64,000 bases of DNA. It comes from Stutzerimonas stutzeri. Lineage in GTDB: Bacteria; Pseudomonadota; Gammaproteobacteria; Pseudomonadales; Pseudomonadaceae. The stretch is taken from contig NZ_CP007441.1 in NCBI RefSeq assembly GCF_000590475.1, positions 1,174,090-1,238,089 on the forward strand. The letters run 5' to 3'. A model generated the notes under the pieces. The model searched no databases. It was not told where the DNA came from and saw only the letters and a list, made by a program, of their open reading frames with translations. The stretch's first letter is position 1. Each line of letters begins with the position of its first letter. Below are positions 34,922 to 44,261 of this stretch, one piece after another. A program made the position numbers and the translations under genes.

Positions 34922-35488
34922 ATGAGCATCAAATCGGACAAGTGGATTCGCCGGATGGCCCAGGAGCACGGCATGATCGAGCCCTACGTCGAGCGCCAGG
35001 TGCGCACTGAGGGTAGCGAGCGCCTGATCTCCTACGGCGTGTCCAGCTATGGCTACGACGTGCGCTGCGCGGACGAATTCAAGATTTTCACCAACATCAA
35101 TTCGGCGATTGTCGACCCGAAGAATTTTGACGAGAAGAGTTTCGTCGACATCAAGAGCGACGTCTGCATCATCCCGCCGAACTCGTTTGCCCTGGCGCGT
35201 ACCGTCGAATACTTCCGCATTCCGCGCAACGTGCTGACCATATGCCTGGGTAAAAGCACCTACGCCCGTTGCGGCATCATCGTCAACGTGACGCCGCTGG
35301 AGCCGGAGTGGGAAGGCCATGTCACCCTGGAGTTCTCCAACACCACCACGCTGCCGGCAAAGATCTATGCCAACGAGGGCGTGGCGCAAATGCTGTTTCT
35401 GGAGTCGGATGAAGAATGCGAGACGTCTTACCGTGATCGCGGTGGCAAGTACCAGGGCCAGCGGGGCGTGACACTGCCTAAGGCGTAA
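34922..35488 (+). CDS. dcd: dCTP deaminase
   Basis: 188 aa; converts dCTP to dUTP for thymidylate synthesis. Conserved blocks: MSIKSDKWIRRMA at the N-terminus, ERLISYGVSSYGYDVR near residue 32, CLGKSTYARCGIIVNVTPLE near residue 107 with the catalytic Glu, and KYQGQRGVTLP at the C-terminus. The ATG at 34922 follows a modest ribosome-binding site and fits the family; a start at 34892 would add ten residues. Confidence 0.96.
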   Translation: MSIKSDKWIRRMAQEHGMIEPYVERQVRTEGSERLISYGVSSYGYDVRCADEFKIFTNINSAIVDPKNFDEKSFVDIKSDVCIIPPNSFALARTVEYFRIPRNVLTICLGKSTYARCGIIVNVTPLEPEWEGHVTLEFSNTTTLPAKIYANEGVAQMLFLESDEECETSYRDRGGKYQGQRGVTLPKA

Positions 35489-35819
35489 CCCTTCAGGGTT
35501 GTCCGACCGAACCATCGACGCGGATAGTGGCTGACGCTGCTGCCCGCATTGTCGTTTCAGGGGTCGGCTCGCTGTTCCGTTTAGCAACGGCGCAGCCTAT
35601 CGCGGCGGCTGTCAGTGAGCTGTTTGCCGCTGAGTTTGCAGCGTACAAGGCTGCTCAAGGTGGCAGAAATCCAGCTGCGCCGCTGTGGGGTCTGGTTGAC
35701 CCAAGGAAGACGCGTTTCCGTACTGCAGAAACGAAAATGCCCGCATCACTGGGATACGGGCATTTCGGTTGCGAGCGTCACGGGGCGGGCGAGCCGTCCC
35801 GTGTAGCAAGCCAGGCGAC
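35489..35819. other. Intergenic region dcd-sodB
   Basis: 331 bases between convergent genes. It contains the sodB terminator (35735-35765). A frame opening with GTG at 35527 runs into sodB in antisense, has no ribosome-binding site and was not accepted as a gene. Confidence 0.45.
35735..35765 (-). terminator. Terminator after sodB
   Basis: Nine-base stem AAATGCCCG/CGGGCATTT with a 13-base loop, followed on the minus strand by TTTTCG; it lies about 55 bases beyond the sodB stop. Confidence 0.7.
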
Positions 35820-36401
35820 TCAGCCAGCGAAGTTCTTCGCGACGAAGTCCCAGTTAACGACGTTCCAGAACGCTTCGACAAACTTCGGCCGCGCATTGCG
35901 GTAGTCGATGTAATAGGCGTGTTCCCAGACGTCGCAGGTCAGCAGCGGCTTGTCGCCAGCGGTCATCGGGTTGCCGGCGCCAATGGTGCTCGCCAGACCG
36001 ACGCTGCCGTCGGCCTTCTTCACCAGCCAGGCCCAACCGGAACCGAAGGTGCCGATGGCGGTTTTGGTGAACTCTTCCTTGAACTTGTCGAAAGAGCCGA
36101 AGGAGGCGTTGATGGCATCAGCCAGGGCGCCGGTCGGCTGGCCACCGGCGTTCGGCGCCATGCAGTTCCAGAAGAAGGTGTGGTTCCAGACCTGGGCGGC
36201 ATTGTTGAAGATGCCACCAGACGAGGTCTTGATGATGGTTTCCAGATCCTTGCCTTCGAACTCGGTGCCCGGGATCAGGTTGTTCAGGTTGGTCACGTAG
36301 GCCTGATGGTGCTTGCCGTGGTGATATTCGAAGGTCTCGGCGGAAATGTGCGGCTCGAGGGCGGTTTTTTCAAACGGAAGCGGCGGCAATTCGAAAGCCA
36401 T
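35820..36401 (-). CDS. sodB: Iron superoxide dismutase
   Basis: 193-aa cytoplasmic SodB. Metal ligands are the first His in HHGKHHQAYV (about residue 27), the His in WNHTFFW (residue 74), and the Asp and His in DVWEHAYYIDY (about residues 157 and 161). The sequence AAQVWNHTFFWNCMAPNAGG and the DGSVGL spacing favour the Fe rather than the Mn type. The length is standard. AGGAGA precedes the ATG. Confidence 0.96.
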   Translation of the reverse strand: MAFELPPLPFEKTALEPHISAETFEYHHGKHHQAYVTNLNNLIPGTEFEGKDLETIIKTSSGGIFNNAAQVWNHTFFWNCMAPNAGGQPTGALADAINASFGSFDKFKEEFTKTAIGTFGSGWAWLVKKADGSVGLASTIGAGNPMTAGDKPLLTCDVWEHAYYIDYRNARPKFVEAFWNVVNWDFVAKNFAG

Positions 36402-36763
36402 GGTATATCTCCTGCTCAGGTGTCGAGAATAGATGCGGCTCGGAAGGAGGCAGTCTGCGCCGGTTACCAGCGCCTCGCGGAACGGAGCAAACTACTGCAC
36501 TGATGTTCATCCGTTTACGCCTGTCTTTCCCTTCGCTCGCTACATGCGTGCGCATTCTTCGGCCGTTCACGGGCGGCCGTAATAGCGGGCTGAAGCGTTC
36601 CACTCCATGCCCGCGAACCAAGGATCATAGCACCCACCCTGTGGCAAAACCACGCGCCAACTGTGTGGAAAAGCTGAGGCCAGAGCCATTTGGTTGAGGC
36701 TTATGCAGGACATATCTATGCCTGAAGCCCTCTGCGTGGACCTCCGGTAGCCGGCGGTGTTCC
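36402..36763. other. Intergenic region sodB-argO
   Basis: 362 bases between the sodB start and the argO stop, both minus-strand genes. It must hold the sodB promoter. No convincing gene, Fur box or strong hairpin was recognised. Confidence 0.4.
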
Positions 36764-37366
36764 TCAGGCGAGGACAACCAGCTGCGCGGCGACGAAAAAC
36801 ATCATCCCCGCCACACTCAGATCGATCAGCCGCCAGGTCAGCGGTCGAGCGAGCCAAGGCGCAAGCCACGCACCGCCAAGGGCGAGCAGTAGAAACCACA
36901 AGGTCGACGCGCTCGCGGCGCCCAGCGTATAGGCGCCTGGCTCAGGCTGTTGAGCACCGAGCGAGCCAATCAGCAACACCGTGTCGAGGTAGACGTGTGG
37001 GTTGAGCAGGGTGACAGCCAGCGCGGCGAGCAGAACGTTCTGCAATGACCGCGGGCGACGCTGGGCATCCGCTTGCAGCGCTTGCGGGCGTGCCGCGCGG
37101 CGCAATGCGATGGTGCCGTAAAACAGCAGAAATGCCACGCCTCCCCAGCGCGTGATTTGCAGCAGTAAAGGGCTTTGCGCCAGCACCGCCGCGAGCCCGA
37201 AAACCCCCGCGCTGACCAGAAGAATATCGCAGAGGATACAAAGGGCCGCGACGGGCAAATGATGTTCACGGCGCAAGCTCTGCGCCAGCACAAAGGCGTT
37301 CTGGGCACCGAGCGCGATGATCAGGCCTGCCGTGACCAAAAGGCCGTTGAAGTAGCTCTGCCACAT
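36764..37366 (-). CDS. argO: LysE/ArgO family amino-acid exporter
   Basis: 200-aa inner-membrane exporter with six hydrophobic segments. The N-terminus GLLVTAGLIIALGAQNAFVLAQ, the NPHVYLDTVLLIG motif near residue 120 and the basic loop after helix 3 are typical of LysE/ArgO, which export arginine or lysine. It is divergent from an ArgP/LysG-like regulator 98 bases away, the standard arrangement in which the regulator activates the exporter when the basic amino acid is in excess. Confidence 0.93.
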   Translation of the reverse strand: MWQSYFNGLLVTAGLIIALGAQNAFVLAQSLRREHHLPVAALCILCDILLVSAGVFGLAAVLAQSPLLLQITRWGGVAFLLFYGTIALRRAARPQALQADAQRRPRSLQNVLLAALAVTLLNPHVYLDTVLLIGSLGAQQPEPGAYTLGAASASTLWFLLLALGGAWLAPWLARPLTWRLIDLSVAGMMFFVAAQLVVLA

Positions 37367-37464
37367 AGCGCGCTGCCTGTTTGCAATTTAAAGAATGCTC
37401 GCAGTCTCGGTGCTGGTGAATTATAAGGAAAACGAAATATCGTAATGGTGCATAAGGAGTTCTG

Positions 37465-38352
37465 ATGTTCGATTACAAGCTCCTATTGGCGCTGGCGGCA
37501 GTGGTCGAGCAGGCCGGGTTCGATCGAGCCGCCCAGGCGCTAGGGCTTTCGCAATCGGCAGTGTCACAACGTATCAAGCTGCTGGAGGCGCGACTTGGAC
37601 AGCCGGTCCTGTTGCGCGCCTCGCCGCCCCAGCCGACCGAAATTGGCCGACGTCTGCTTAATCATGTGCAGCAGGTGCGACTGCTGGAGCGTGACCTCCA
37701 GGGCCAGGTGCCGGCGTTGGCTGAAGGGCGATTACCGGAGCGGCTGCGCATCGCCCTCAATGCAGACAGCCTTTCGACCTGGTGGGCTGATGCGGTGGCG
37801 CCGTTCTGTACGGCACACGGCGTGGTGCTTGACCATGTGCTGGAAGATCAGGACGTGGGACTCAAGCGTATGCGAGCAGGGGAAGTGGCGGCGTGCGTGT
37901 GCGCGGTGGACCGGCCCTTGGCGGGCGCTCGCAGTCAGTTTCTCGGTGCCATGCGCTATCGCGCAGTGGCCAGTCCGGCATTCGTTGCCCGACATCTTGG
38001 GGATGGCGCGTCGGCAGACGCGCTGCTGCGGGCGCCGGCGATCGTATTCGGTCCCGATGATCAGTTGCAGCATCGCTATCTGGCTTCGCTGGGGCTGACC
38101 GGTGCCTTCAGCCATCACCTGTGTCCGTCATCCGAGGGCTTCGTTCGCTTGCTTACGAGCGATCTCGGTTGGGGGATGGTGCCTGAACTTCAGGTGCGCG
38201 GGGAACTCGCCAGCGGCGTATTGGTCGATGTGTTCCGGGGCATGCCCATCGATGTGCCGCTTTACTGGCACCACTGGCGCAATGGCGGCGCGTTGCTCGC
38301 CGAACTCACTCAGCAGCTGACGCGCTCGGTGAGGCAGTGGCTCGTCGGTTGA
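37465..38352 (+). CDS. argP: LysR regulator ArgP/LysG-like
   Basis: 295 aa. N-terminal LysR helix-turn-helix (FDRAAQALGLSQSAVSQRIK, residues 19-38) with ArgP/IciA-type flanking sequence, and a C-terminal effector domain containing SEGFVRLLTSDLGWGMVPELQ. Divergent from argO. Known ArgP/LysG proteins sense arginine and lysine. AAGGAG lies 6-7 bases before the ATG. Confidence 0.9.
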   Translation: MFDYKLLLALAAVVEQAGFDRAAQALGLSQSAVSQRIKLLEARLGQPVLLRASPPQPTEIGRRLLNHVQQVRLLERDLQGQVPALAEGRLPERLRIALNADSLSTWWADAVAPFCTAHGVVLDHVLEDQDVGLKRMRAGEVAACVCAVDRPLAGARSQFLGAMRYRAVASPAFVARHLGDGASADALLRAPAIVFGPDDQLQHRYLASLGLTGAFSHHLCPSSEGFVRLLTSDLGWGMVPELQVRGELASGVLVDVFRGMPIDVPLYWHHWRNGGALLAELTQQLTRSVRQWLVG

Positions 38353-38358
38353 GCGCTT

Positions 38359-38640
38359 TCAACTCATGACACGCTGGCCGCGATAGATGCGCACCGATGG
38401 TTCATATCGGCCATGGCTCTCGGGCGATGACGGCTTCGTCACAACGGGTGGAGGCATATCACTGTAGGTCGCCAACTGCTTGCCGAGATCGCGAGTCGTT
38501 TCGTCACCGGAGCAGAGACAGGCGATCAACATCGCCTGAATGGCGTCAGGCTGGCTCAGGCGAATATCCAGTTGTTGCTCTTCGCGCAGCCGGCGTCGCA
38601 GATGTTGCATGCAATCCAGCACAGCCTTGTTGAACTCCAT
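38359..38640 (-). CDS. Hypothetical protein
   Basis: 93 aa from the ATG at 38640, with AGGAG about ten bases upstream. Longer in-frame starts (to 38922) give a compositionally odd extension. The protein is soluble, helical in the first half (MEFNKAVLDCMQHLRRRLRE), with a Pro-rich stretch (MPPPVVTKPSSPE) and a basic end. I do not recognise a family. It converges with argP and ends 6 bases from it. Confidence 0.6.
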   Translation of the reverse strand: MEFNKAVLDCMQHLRRRLREEQQLDIRLSQPDAIQAMLIACLCSGDETTRDLGKQLATYSDMPPPVVTKPSSPESHGRYEPSVRIYRGQRVMS

Positions 38641-39008
38641 GATAATTCGTCTCCTGATCATGTCGTCATCCGAATCCTTGGCCCGACATCCGTGTCGGAA
38701 AGCGCTATCCACTGGCATGACTGACGAAGCAACAGGCGTACCAGTTCTCAATATTGCCCCTGTGGCACTGAAGGAATTATGCCGAGGCCAGGCGTGGCTG
38801 GGCTTTTGCAATGATTGAATCGTCGGCGCAAGCACGAAGTGCCGGCGTTTTCGAAATACCCGCTGCGCCCGGACTGCACGATCTTGAGCCGCCGCAGCGT
38901 GATACGCCTGTTGAAGGTGCAACTTATGACAAACGATGCCGCTGATGTGACTCGGTCGAATCGTTATACTGCGCGTTGTTTCTCGCTTCGCGCCATTAAA
39001 GGTACTCC
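38641..39008. other. Intergenic region before the coiled-coil membrane protein gene
   Basis: 368 bases between divergently transcribed genes. A TATACT-like -10 element lies near 38966, about 40 bases upstream of the start at 39009. Nothing else was recognised. Confidence 0.4.
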
Positions 39009-39941
39009 ATGCGCAACGATGCTCACGACGAACTGGACCACGTACCCAGCCTGACCGCCGGACGTGACCGCAACCCCTATCCTGCGCCGGAGCTCGAGCC
39101 GATCAGCAAGCCGTTGGAGCGCGATCTGGACGACGCGCGGCCGAGGCAAAAACGTCGCGCGGTCAGCACCGCGCCGCTGTGGATCATGATCGTCGCGCTG
39201 TTTGCCTCGCTGGTAGCGCTGGGCTGGTGGAATCTGCAGCAGGTCTCCAGACTCGAGGCGCAATTGGTGGCCACCCAGGAAAGTTTTGCGCGTATCAGTG
39301 AAGACGCCACCGGCCAACTGCAGGACATTTCCGGAAAGATCGTGGCGACGGAATCCAGCGTGACCACCGAAGGTGAAGCTTTGAAACTGCGTATCAAGCA
39401 GTTGGAAAAGCAGGCGCTGGATCTGGCCGAGCAGCAGCGAGCGATCACGACCCAGCAGCAGAGCCTGACCGGCAAACAGGGTAATCAGGATCAACGCCTG
39501 GATGAGCAGGGCATACGCATCGAGCGCGTCGCCACTGACGTGCGTGGCCATCAATCCACCACCGCAACGCTCACCGAGACAATCAAGAGCCTTGCCAGTG
39601 AACAAGCGGCGATCAAGTCGTCGGTGGCAGGTCTGAAAGTTTCGGTGGATGACCTGAGTACGCTATCCGCCCAGGTCGGTGGGTTGGACAAGCTGCCTGC
39701 TCGGGTCGACGAACTGAGCAAAGAAATTGCCGCGCTGAAACAGCGAGGCGGCGACAGCCAGGCAATCAGCCGGCTCGAGCAGGATGTGCTGGTTCTGCGC
39801 AGCGAATTGGATAACCGTCCGGCAGCCAAGCCTAGCGTCAATACGTCGGAGTTCGATTCGTTCCGCGCGCAGGTGACTCGCACCATCAATGGTTTGCAAG
39901 GGCAGATCGCCAACCTGCAGCAGCAGATCGACCGACGCTAG
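39009..39941 (+). CDS. Membrane-anchored coiled-coil protein
   Basis: 310 aa. A charged N-terminal cytoplasmic region of about 50 residues is followed by one transmembrane helix (about residues 53-74, STAPLWIMIVALFASLVALG) and a long predicted coiled coil reaching to the C-terminus (LKLRIKQLEKQALDLAEQQR, DELSKEIAALKQRGG, NGLQGQIANLQQQIDRR). This looks like the single-pass hypothetical proteins common in Pseudomonas. The function is unknown; a structural or cell-envelope role is possible. It is independent of its neighbours and converges on estA. Confidence 0.75.
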   Translation: MRNDAHDELDHVPSLTAGRDRNPYPAPELEPISKPLERDLDDARPRQKRRAVSTAPLWIMIVALFASLVALGWWNLQQVSRLEAQLVATQESFARISEDATGQLQDISGKIVATESSVTTEGEALKLRIKQLEKQALDLAEQQRAITTQQQSLTGKQGNQDQRLDEQGIRIERVATDVRGHQSTTATLTETIKSLASEQAAIKSSVAGLKVSVDDLSTLSAQVGGLDKLPARVDELSKEIAALKQRGGDSQAISRLEQDVLVLRSELDNRPAAKPSVNTSEFDSFRAQVTRTINGLQGQIANLQQQIDRR

Positions 39942-39947
39942 CGTTAC

Positions 39948-39981
39948 GGAAAAAAAGCCGCTGTGCATGAGCGCAGCGGCT
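39948..39981 (-). terminator. Terminator after estA
   Basis: AGCCGCTG/CAGCGGCT stem followed on the minus strand by TTTTTTT; it lies 31 bases past the estA stop and also ends the opposite gene's region. Confidence 0.88.
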
Positions 39982-40011
39982 GGGCAAATCAGCCAAACGA
40001 GGAGTAGCGGT

Positions 40012-41970
40012 TTACAGGTCCAGCGCGAGGGACACGCCAATTCCCTGATTGCGGTTGTCGTTGCCCTGGTAGTTGTAGTTGGCGCGCAGGCTCAGCCCTG
40101 TGGTCAGCTGGTGTGCAACCCCCACGCTAAAGCGAGTCTGACTGCCGGTGGGCGTGGCGCCTGGTAGTTCGAAGGTATTGTTCTCCACGCTGTTCAACGA
40201 CATGCGCAAGTCTTCACGCTGGTCATCCTCTCGCTCCACTTCACGGGCAACTTCGGCAAATAGGCGGGTGCGCTGCGTGAGGGCATAGTTTCCGAACAGG
40301 CCGACCGATAGACGCAGCGACTCGAGTTCCTGGTCCTCGTAGCTCAAGGCAGTCGCGCTGGCACCATCCTCGCTGTAACCATCCACCTCAACCTTCTGAT
40401 AGCTGGCACCGACGAAGGGGCCGAATTGCAGCGGATCGCCGATCTGCATCAGGTTGAAGCCGGTCTTGGCCGATACGCCCCAGAGCACACCCTCGGTACT
40501 GCCTTTTTCAGAACGTTCCGCTACGCCCAAGGCAAAGGTGCGCTTCAAATCGTCGTAATCCAGGTAACCGGCGCTGACGTTGAAATCCGCGAAGAAACGG
40601 TCCTGCTGATAGCTGGCAAACGCACTGGCCAGATAGCTGCGCATGTCGTAGTCAGAATCGTCTTCACCGACGGTCAGAGTGTTTTGCGCCAGGCCCAGGC
40701 TGAGTCCCGCCAGCCAGCTGTCGTTGATCCGGTTGGTCACGCCGATCGCCAGGGTCGGGCTGTCGCCGTCTCCGCCACCGAACCCGTCGTATTCCGGCCG
40801 GTTGTAACCGCCCTGCACGAAAGTGCGCCAGGACCCAGTCGACTGCCAATTACCGCGTTGCGCAGCCAGTTCGTTATCGAGCATCTGCAGGTGGTTGCGT
40901 AGGGCCGAGCGGCCCATTTCAGGTAGCAGGGATATTTCTGCCGGTGCCGAAAGAATCGAGTAGATATAGTCGGCGCTGATCTGATGGACCGCGGTGGTCG
41001 GATGCACGCCATCGTTGAACAGCAGACGGCTCGGGTCGGCGTTCGCATTGGTGTTGAGGGTAAGGTCCGTCAGGCCGTAGGTCGGGTCGCTGGTGCAGTC
41101 ATCGCCGCTGAAGCAGACCGCGGTCTGGTCGATCGTCGGGTCGAATCCGTAACGGGCGAGATCGGCCCGCACTTCCGAGAGCAGCAGGCGGTTGTTCAGC
41201 AGTACATAGTTGCCGCCCTGCGCCTGAAGGCCTGCCGCGAGCGCGGCATTAAAGGCGTCGCTCAGGCCGTTCAGTATGGTACCGAAACCCGGCAGGCTAT
41301 TGCCCAAAGGCGTTTCGCCAACATCGGGCAGGTCGGAGATAACGATGTAGCGGGCACCGGCAGCCTGTAGCGCGCCGACTGCCTCGACCATATTTTTTGC
41401 AGCCTGTGATGTCGTGTCGGCTGCCTGTTCGGCTGTGAACGGGCCGCTTCGGACGAGCTGGAAAATATCGTTGGCGCCGCCGTTGAGGTAGTACAAGCCG
41501 TTCGGGTCGACTTGCGGGTTCTCTATGAGATACCCAGCGCGGCTCCGAGAGAGTCCAGTTCCTGTATCAACGACCGAGGTAAGGGTGAGCGAATCAAGAA
41601 TCTGCTCCGTAAGGTAACCCCCCACGGCATAGTTGGTACCGTCCGAGTTGCCCGTCAGCAGTGCTGGTAGCAGCGGCGTGGAGGGCAGGGATTGCAGGCC
41701 CAGGCGGTTGGCGAGTACCTGGGTAACAACTTGGCCCGCATATTCGCTGTTATCGGCTGTGTAGTTCGGGCCGGTGCGGTTGGTGAAGCGCAGGCCGCCT
41801 GTCGGGTTTCCACCCAGCAAAGGGCTGCCCGTATCCGGGAAGTTGCCGGCATCGCTAAGCGAGTCGCCAAAATTGACGAATTGGCTATAGGGGCTGGTTT
41901 GCGCATGGGCTGCGACTGAGGTCCCGGCCAGCAGCAGGGCGAGTGCAAGGGGTTTGAGCGTGTTCTGCAC
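40012..41970 (-). CDS. estA: GDSL esterase autotransporter EstA
   Basis: 652 aa, 23-residue signal peptide (cleavage after AHA). The passenger is a GDSL lipase with FVNFGDSLSDAGNF, catalytic S37, block GGANDIF, and a C-terminal DGVHPTTAVH carrying the Asp and His. The last ~260 residues form an autotransporter beta-barrel ending in a strand with a terminal aromatic/hydrophobic residue (GIGVSLALDL). Pseudomonas EstA stays anchored in the outer membrane and affects rhamnolipid production and motility. Length and layout match that family. Confidence 0.93.
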   Translation of the reverse strand: MQNTLKPLALALLLAGTSVAAHAQTSPYSQFVNFGDSLSDAGNFPDTGSPLLGGNPTGGLRFTNRTGPNYTADNSEYAGQVVTQVLANRLGLQSLPSTPLLPALLTGNSDGTNYAVGGYLTEQILDSLTLTSVVDTGTGLSRSRAGYLIENPQVDPNGLYYLNGGANDIFQLVRSGPFTAEQAADTTSQAAKNMVEAVGALQAAGARYIVISDLPDVGETPLGNSLPGFGTILNGLSDAFNAALAAGLQAQGGNYVLLNNRLLLSEVRADLARYGFDPTIDQTAVCFSGDDCTSDPTYGLTDLTLNTNANADPSRLLFNDGVHPTTAVHQISADYIYSILSAPAEISLLPEMGRSALRNHLQMLDNELAAQRGNWQSTGSWRTFVQGGYNRPEYDGFGGGDGDSPTLAIGVTNRINDSWLAGLSLGLAQNTLTVGEDDSDYDMRSYLASAFASYQQDRFFADFNVSAGYLDYDDLKRTFALGVAERSEKGSTEGVLWGVSAKTGFNLMQIGDPLQFGPFVGASYQKVEVDGYSEDGASATALSYEDQELESLRLSVGLFGNYALTQRTRLFAEVAREVEREDDQREDLRMSLNSVENNTFELPGATPTGSQTRFSVGVAHQLTTGLSLRANYNYQGNDNRNQGIGVSLALDL

Positions 41971-42268
41971 GGAGATAACTCCTAATTATTGTTATTTGGC
42001 AGTCGGAGGCTGATAGCTCCGCAACTCAAGCTAATACCGGCGGTTATCTGACATAAGCGCTCTAAAGCGTCATTCTTTGCAGCCGCCTGATCCCTCTTAG
42101 GGATTACTGCCTCTGCGTCCGGACGTAGTTTGAGCTTGCGCGGTAAAGACTTTGCAGGCCAGCTCTTCCCGCTGTATGTGGCGAAAACCACAGGGCGCCA
42201 CCGGCTCTGATTCGAGACGGATGGTGTGGCCGAGCCCGATTGGCCCAGTTCCACGAAATGAGCGCGGC
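41971..42268. other. Intergenic region estA-pncB
   Basis: 298 bases upstream of estA and downstream of pncB. It should carry the estA promoter. No RNA gene, strong terminator or repeat was recognised. Confidence 0.4.
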
Positions 42269-43468
42269 TTAGCCAGCTACCGAAAACACATGCTTGAGAT
42301 AGGCGACGAAGGCCTCGTCGCGGCACATGGTCTTGCCCGCAGAGTCGGAGATCTTTGCCACGGGCTGGCCGTTGCAGCTGGTCATCTTGATCACCATGTT
42401 GGTCGGCTCGACGCCTGGTATATCGCAGGTCAGCTGGGTGCCGATGCCGAAACTGGTGTTGCTGCGCCCTGCGAGTGCGCGATAGATGCCAAGGGCCCGG
42501 GGCAAATCGAGACCATCGGAAAACACCAACTGCCGGGTCATCGGGTCGATGCCGAGGCGATGATAGTGGGCGATGGCCTTTTCTGCCCACTCGATGGGAT
42601 CTCCTGAATCGTGGCGTAGCCCGTCGAAGAGCTTTGCCAGGTACAGATCGAAGTCGGCGGTGAAGGCGTCCATGGTGATGCAATCGGTAATGGCGATGCC
42701 CAACGCGCCGCGGTATTCGCGAGCCCAGCAATCCAATGCCGCACTCTGACTGTCGACGAGCCTGGGACCCAATTGCTGATGCGCCATGATCCACTCATGC
42801 GCCATGGTGCCCATGGGTCTGAGATCGTGCATCCGGGCCAGATGGACATTGCTGGTGCCGACGAAGCGACCGGGAAAACCCTCCTTCAGTCGTTCGACAA
42901 CCATCGCCTGCACCGCAAAGGAAAAGCGTCGGCGGGTACCGAAGTCGGCGAGCTTGAATCCTGCCAACTCTTCGGCGGTGGCTTCGGCGCGCAGCCATTG
43001 GAGCTTTTCGTCTAGCCGTGTCTCGGCTTGTTCGAGGATCACGTGCGGATAGCGTGCCCTGTTCCGCACCTCGCTGATGATCGCCAGCAGCGGTACCTCG
43101 AACAGAATCACATGCAGCCACGGCCCGCGCAGGTAAACCACCAGTTCACCGGCTTCGAGCTCGACCCTCACGTAGCGCAGATCGAAGCGAAACAGCCCGA
43201 GAAAGCGAATGAAATCCGGCTGCATGTAGGGGATTTCATCGAGGAATGCGAGCTCATCCTGGCTGAATTTAAGCTCGGCGAGCGCTTCGATTTGCTGTCG
43301 GATGTCGTCCAGATAAGGTGCCAGATCTTCTACAGAGCGGCTGCGGAAGGCCCATTCGACTTCGGCGTTGGGATAGTGATGCAGTACCGCCTGCATCATC
43401 GTCAGCTTGTAGTAATCGGTGTCCAGCAGGCTTTGAACGATACGGTCGGAAAAAATGCTGACGCTCAT
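42269..43468 (-). CDS. pncB: Nicotinate phosphoribosyltransferase
   Basis: 399 aa. Converts nicotinate and PRPP to nicotinate mononucleotide in the NAD salvage pathway. Family motifs include LLDTDYYKLTMMQAVLHHYP at the N-terminus, GTSNVHLA near residue 202, the phosphorylated-His region MGTMAHEWIMAHQQLG near residue 220 and the C-terminal SFGIGTQLTCD. It starts with ATG after CTGGAGC and is preceded by the small Cys-motif gene 28 bases upstream. Confidence 0.96.
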   Translation of the reverse strand: MSVSIFSDRIVQSLLDTDYYKLTMMQAVLHHYPNAEVEWAFRSRSVEDLAPYLDDIRQQIEALAELKFSQDELAFLDEIPYMQPDFIRFLGLFRFDLRYVRVELEAGELVVYLRGPWLHVILFEVPLLAIISEVRNRARYPHVILEQAETRLDEKLQWLRAEATAEELAGFKLADFGTRRRFSFAVQAMVVERLKEGFPGRFVGTSNVHLARMHDLRPMGTMAHEWIMAHQQLGPRLVDSQSAALDCWAREYRGALGIAITDCITMDAFTADFDLYLAKLFDGLRHDSGDPIEWAEKAIAHYHRLGIDPMTRQLVFSDGLDLPRALGIYRALAGRSNTSFGIGTQLTCDIPGVEPTNMVIKMTSCNGQPVAKISDSAGKTMCRDEAFVAYLKHVFSVAG

Positions 43469-43496
43469 AGGCTGCTCCAGAGGCGGCGGGTTGGCA

Positions 43497-43676
43497 TCAG
43501 GCTCCTCCGATCCCTTCGATCACCTTACCGGTGCCACCGCAGTTTTGGCATTCTCCGGATTCATTCCGACCGCTGCCTTTGCATACGGGGCAGATATTTT
43601 CGCCAGTCCCGGGTGTGTCTGGAGCGGCTTCATCACCCGGGTTATTTGGCGGGGCTCCATTTTTTGCGTCGCCCAT
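43497..43676 (-). CDS. Small protein with DnaJ-type CxxCxGxG repeats
   Basis: 59 aa from the ATG at 43676 (AGAGGAAG upstream). The N-terminus is flexible and Pro/Gly-rich; the C-terminus has CPVCKGSGR and CQNCGGTGK, the two CxxCxGxG half-sites of a DnaJ-like zinc-binding module. No J-domain is present. It probably binds zinc; the role is unknown. It lies between pncB and a KGG stress protein on the same strand. Confidence 0.72.
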   Translation of the reverse strand: MGDAKNGAPPNNPGDEAAPDTPGTGENICPVCKGSGRNESGECQNCGGTGKVIEGIGGA

Positions 43677-43819
43677 GTCTAAGCTTCCTCTTGGTGATAT
43701 CTCTATTTCAAACTTCAATCAAGTTGCGGATTGGGTCGTAATTTTATGTGTCGGTTTATTGTCGCAATAAAAGCATTCAGTTAAATCTTAGCTAATGCTT
43801 GAAATAAAAAAGTTAAACA

Positions 43820-43852
43820 AAAAAAGGCAAAGGATTTAACCTTTGCCTTTTT
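43820..43852 (-). terminator. Terminator after the KGG-repeat gene
   Basis: AAAAAGGCAAAGG pairs with CCTTTGCCTTTTT around a 6-base loop, with T tracts on both ends. It separates the KGG gene from the zinc-motif gene. Confidence 0.88.
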
Positions 43853-43864
43853 ATGGCGAGACAG

Positions 43865-44041
43865 TCAGCTATTGCTATTGCGTCCACCGCCGTGGCTGTT
43901 CTGCCCACCTTTACGGCCTGCTTCCGAGGCCTTTTCACGGTCGTTGGCGAAGTTTCCGCCGCTATTGTGGCCGCCTTTCTTGCCAGCTTCCGAGGCTTTT
44001 TCGCGATCGTTGGCAAAGTTGCCGGGGTTCTTGTTTGGCAT
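43865..44041 (-). CDS. KGG-repeat general stress protein
   Basis: 58 aa. Two copies of a stress-induced KGG repeat are present: NFANDREKASEAGKKGG and NFANDREKASEAGRKGG, followed by QNSHGGGRNSNS. This is the con-10/YciG-like class of hydrophilic, probably disordered general stress proteins. GAGGAG lies 8 bases before the ATG at 44041. A longer minus-strand reading of the same DNA in another frame is a shadow. Function in stress tolerance is inferred from the family. Confidence 0.9.
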   Translation of the reverse strand: MPNKNPGNFANDREKASEAGKKGGHNSGGNFANDREKASEAGRKGGQNSHGGGRNSNS

Positions 44042-44261
44042 GTCTTTTTCTCCTCAATGGATAGAGACGCTAAAGGGCCAATAAAACTCATCAGCCTTCA
44101 TAGTTTCAGAGCCCGGTTTTGCCTTAGGAGTTTCCATTTATGAACAAGCGGCAGACGAATGGTTGTCGTGGCTAATTCGAACTATGCCGAGCGTAAAGTT
44201 AAGCGAAACGGTGATGCCATTATTAGTGCAAGTTCTTCTAACTTGTGCCGTCATATTGATT

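Noticed and set aside
35527..35904. 125-aa plus-strand frame between dcd and sodB
   Set aside because: GTG start without ribosome-binding site, runs antisense into sodB and over its terminator.
43865..44041. Tandem DNA repeats as a CRISPR-like array
   Set aside because: The two repeats are in-frame protein repeats (KGG motif) with codon-level differences. No CRISPR array or cas gene was seen in the window.
43813..44091. 92-aa minus-strand frame at the KGG locus
   Set aside because: Same strand but a different frame from the KGG-repeat protein, whose two repeats and ribosome-binding site decide for the 58-aa gene.
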